DNA of 64,000 nucleotides from Pseudotamlana haliotis. Its GTDB lineage: Bacteria > Bacteroidota > Bacteroidia > Flavobacteriales > Flavobacteriaceae. The translations under genes were made by a program, and so were the position numbers. Position 1 is the first letter of the stretch, and every line of letters starts with the position of its first letter. The stretch spans positions 61,458 through 125,457 of the forward strand of contig NZ_WAAT01000046.1 in assembly GCF_008806375.1 (NCBI RefSeq), read 5' to 3'. Shown here in pieces: positions 62,790 through 64,000 of the stretch. Under the pieces are notes generated by a model. The model was not told the origin of the DNA. It saw nothing but the letters and a program-made list of their open reading frames with translations, and searched no databases.

Positions 62790-63932
62790 ATGGATTTTAA
62801 GCTCTCAGAAGAACATATCATGATTCGCGATGCCGCTCGCGATTTTGCTCAAACCGAATTACTTCCTGGTGTTATTGAACGGGATACCAACCAGCACTTT
62901 CCCAACGAACTCGTCAAAAAAATGGGGGACCTTGGGTTTCTAGGTGTTATGGTAGACCCCAAGTATGGAGGCAGTGGCATGGACGCCATTTCTTATGTGA
63001 TTATCATGGAAGAGCTTTCTAAAATTGATGCTTCGGCTTCGGTGATTGTTTCGGTTAATAATTCACTAGTTTGCTATGGACTCGAATGTTACGGCACCGA
63101 AGAACAAAAACAAAAATACCTCACGAAACTAGCCACGGGCGAATACCTAGGCGCCTTCTGCTTAAGTGAACCAGAGGCTGGTAGTGATGCCACATCACAA
63201 AAAACAACAGCCATTGACAAGGGGGACCATTATATTATTAATGGTACCAAAAACTGGATTACAAGTGGCGGACGTGCAGATGTGTACCTAGTCATCGCAC
63301 AAACCGATAAAGAAAAAGGTTCACATGGCATTAATGTTTTTATTGTTGAAAAAGGCACTGAAGGTTTTCATGTTGGCCCTAAAGAAGACAAGCTCGGCAT
63401 TCGCGGGAGTGACACCCATACCCTTCAATTTAATGATGTTAAAGTTCCGAAGGAAAATAGAATTGGTGTGAATGGTTCTGGATTTCGATTTGCAATGAAA
63501 ACCCTTTCTGGCGGACGTATAGGCATTGCTGCTCAAGCCTTAGGCATTGCTTCGGGCGCTTATGAATTGGCATTAAAATATTCAAAAACACGCAAAACCT
63601 TTGGGGTTGAGATTTACAACCATCAAGCCATCGCATTTAAATTGGCTGATATGGTCACTGATATTGAAGCCGCAAGGCACTTAGTAATGAAAGCCGCTTG
63701 GGAAAAAGACCAAGGTTTAAATTACGATTTTTCGAGTGCTATGGCCAAACTATACGCTTCAAAAGTGGCGATGCAACACACCGTTGAAGCGGTTCAAATT
63801 CATGGCGGCAACGGTTTTGTAAAAGAATACCATGTAGAACGCTTAATGCGTGATGCCAAAATCACACAGATTTACGAAGGCACTTCTGAAATTCAAAAAA
63901 TCATCATTTCTAGAAGCATCACTAGAGATTAA
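62790..63932 (+). CDS. Acyl-CoA dehydrogenase
   Basis: A 380-residue flavoprotein that introduces the alpha-beta double bond in acyl-CoA during beta-oxidation or branched-chain amino acid breakdown. Segments characteristic of the family are GAFCLSEPEAGSD (about 125-137), WITSGGRAD, and the C-terminal IYEGTSEIQKIIISRSI, with the C-terminal motif GTSEIQ. The catalytic Glu of short-chain types in QIHGGNGFVKE is consistent with a short- or branched-chain enzyme. Electron-transfer flavoprotein genes are not adjacent. Confidence 0.95.
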   Translation: MDFKLSEEHIMIRDAARDFAQTELLPGVIERDTNQHFPNELVKKMGDLGFLGVMVDPKYGGSGMDAISYVIIMEELSKIDASASVIVSVNNSLVCYGLECYGTEEQKQKYLTKLATGEYLGAFCLSEPEAGSDATSQKTTAIDKGDHYIINGTKNWITSGGRADVYLVIAQTDKEKGSHGINVFIVEKGTEGFHVGPKEDKLGIRGSDTHTLQFNDVKVPKENRIGVNGSGFRFAMKTLSGGRIGIAAQALGIASGAYELALKYSKTRKTFGVEIYNHQAIAFKLADMVTDIEAARHLVMKAAWEKDQGLNYDFSSAMAKLYASKVAMQHTVEAVQIHGGNGFVKEYHVERLMRDAKITQIYEGTSEIQKIIISRSITRD

Positions 63933-63943
63933 GTTTATTAAGG

Positions 63944-63975
63944 TTGCAAAGCCACAAAGAATCAAAGGTCCAAAG
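63944..63975. repeat. Degenerate octamer array (NNNCAAAG)4
   Basis: TTGCAAAG, CCACAAAG, AATCAAAG and GTCCAAAG stand in perfect 8-bp register after the acyl-CoA dehydrogenase gene. As reverse complement this is CTTTGNNN, sharing the CTyTG core seen at 944-1015. Confidence 0.8.
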
Positions 63976-64000
63976 ATTTAGGTCACCTAGAACTGTTTCA

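Overview
The window is a gene-dense, AT-rich chromosomal segment of a member of the Bacteroidota, almost certainly family Flavobacteriaceae and probably a marine, gliding-type genus. The evidence is the type IX secretion/gliding set (gldJ, porU, porV side by side), a T9SS-sorted protease, a SusC-type plug domain, repeated TAnnTTTG promoter elements with few Shine-Dalgarno sites, and an hpt-adk gene fusion. There are about 52 protein genes and one tRNA. I see no insertion sequence, prophage, integrase, CRISPR array or rRNA, so this is core chromosome rather than an island. Genus and species cannot be fixed from the sequence alone.

Layout. 0-11.6 kb: rhomboid protease, rarA, a secreted hypothetical protein, polysaccharide deacetylase-radC, an exported dienelactone-hydrolase-like protein, a large MscS channel, the murein-recycling ligase mpl, and a TPR protein. 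The first kilobase also carries 7- and 8-bp tandem arrays. 11.9-20.3 kb: an operon of a 2159-residue alpha-2-macroglobulin (with an inserted SusC-like carboxypeptidase-regulatory plus TonB-plug module), a lipoprotein and a secreted M64 protease. 20.3-25.7 kb: SDR, a 0.5 kb noncoding gap with a two-module repeat-like element, obg, hpt-adk, a second noncoding gap with a long inverted repeat, and purK-purE. 25.9-39.2 kb: M3 peptidase, ECF sigma factor with a small soluble zinc anti-sigma candidate, UbiA-like membrane protein, gcvP, a KASIII/methyltransferase/glycosyltransferase cluster, secreted nuclease plus PafA phosphatase, and an MlaEF-type lipid transporter. 39.4-49.7 kb, nearly all on the minus strand: DUF389 protein, manC, SprT-like, HAD, SDR, M28 peptidase, pdhC-pdhA, cdd, porV. 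49.7-57 kb: porU diverging from gldJ-murF. 57-64 kb: PAS-LuxR regulator, tRNA-Val, the exbB-exbD-tonB-folC operon, anmK and an acyl-CoA dehydrogenase.

The genes work together in several modules. PorU and PorV act at the outer membrane to release and anchor T9SS cargo such as the M64 protease, while GldJ belongs to the same motility/secretion apparatus. Mpl, MurF and AnmK cover murein synthesis and recycling. PurK/PurE, Hpt-Adk and Cdd cover nucleotide synthesis and salvage. The nuclease and PafA together look like a nucleic-acid phosphate scavenging pair. ExbB/ExbD/TonB energise outer-membrane uptake.

The signals most worth follow-up are: (i) the SusC-like module placed in the bait-region position of the alpha-2-macroglobulin; (ii) a 12-bp near-palindrome, GCTTTCGCGGAA, occurring four times exactly and twice with one change across coding and noncoding DNA and in different reading frames; (iii) a family of short-period CTnTn-type tandem arrays; (iv) two long noncoding elements upstream of obg and purK; (v) the soluble HxxxCxxC protein behind the ECF sigma factor. 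I cannot test novelty here; it would need genome-wide and database searches.
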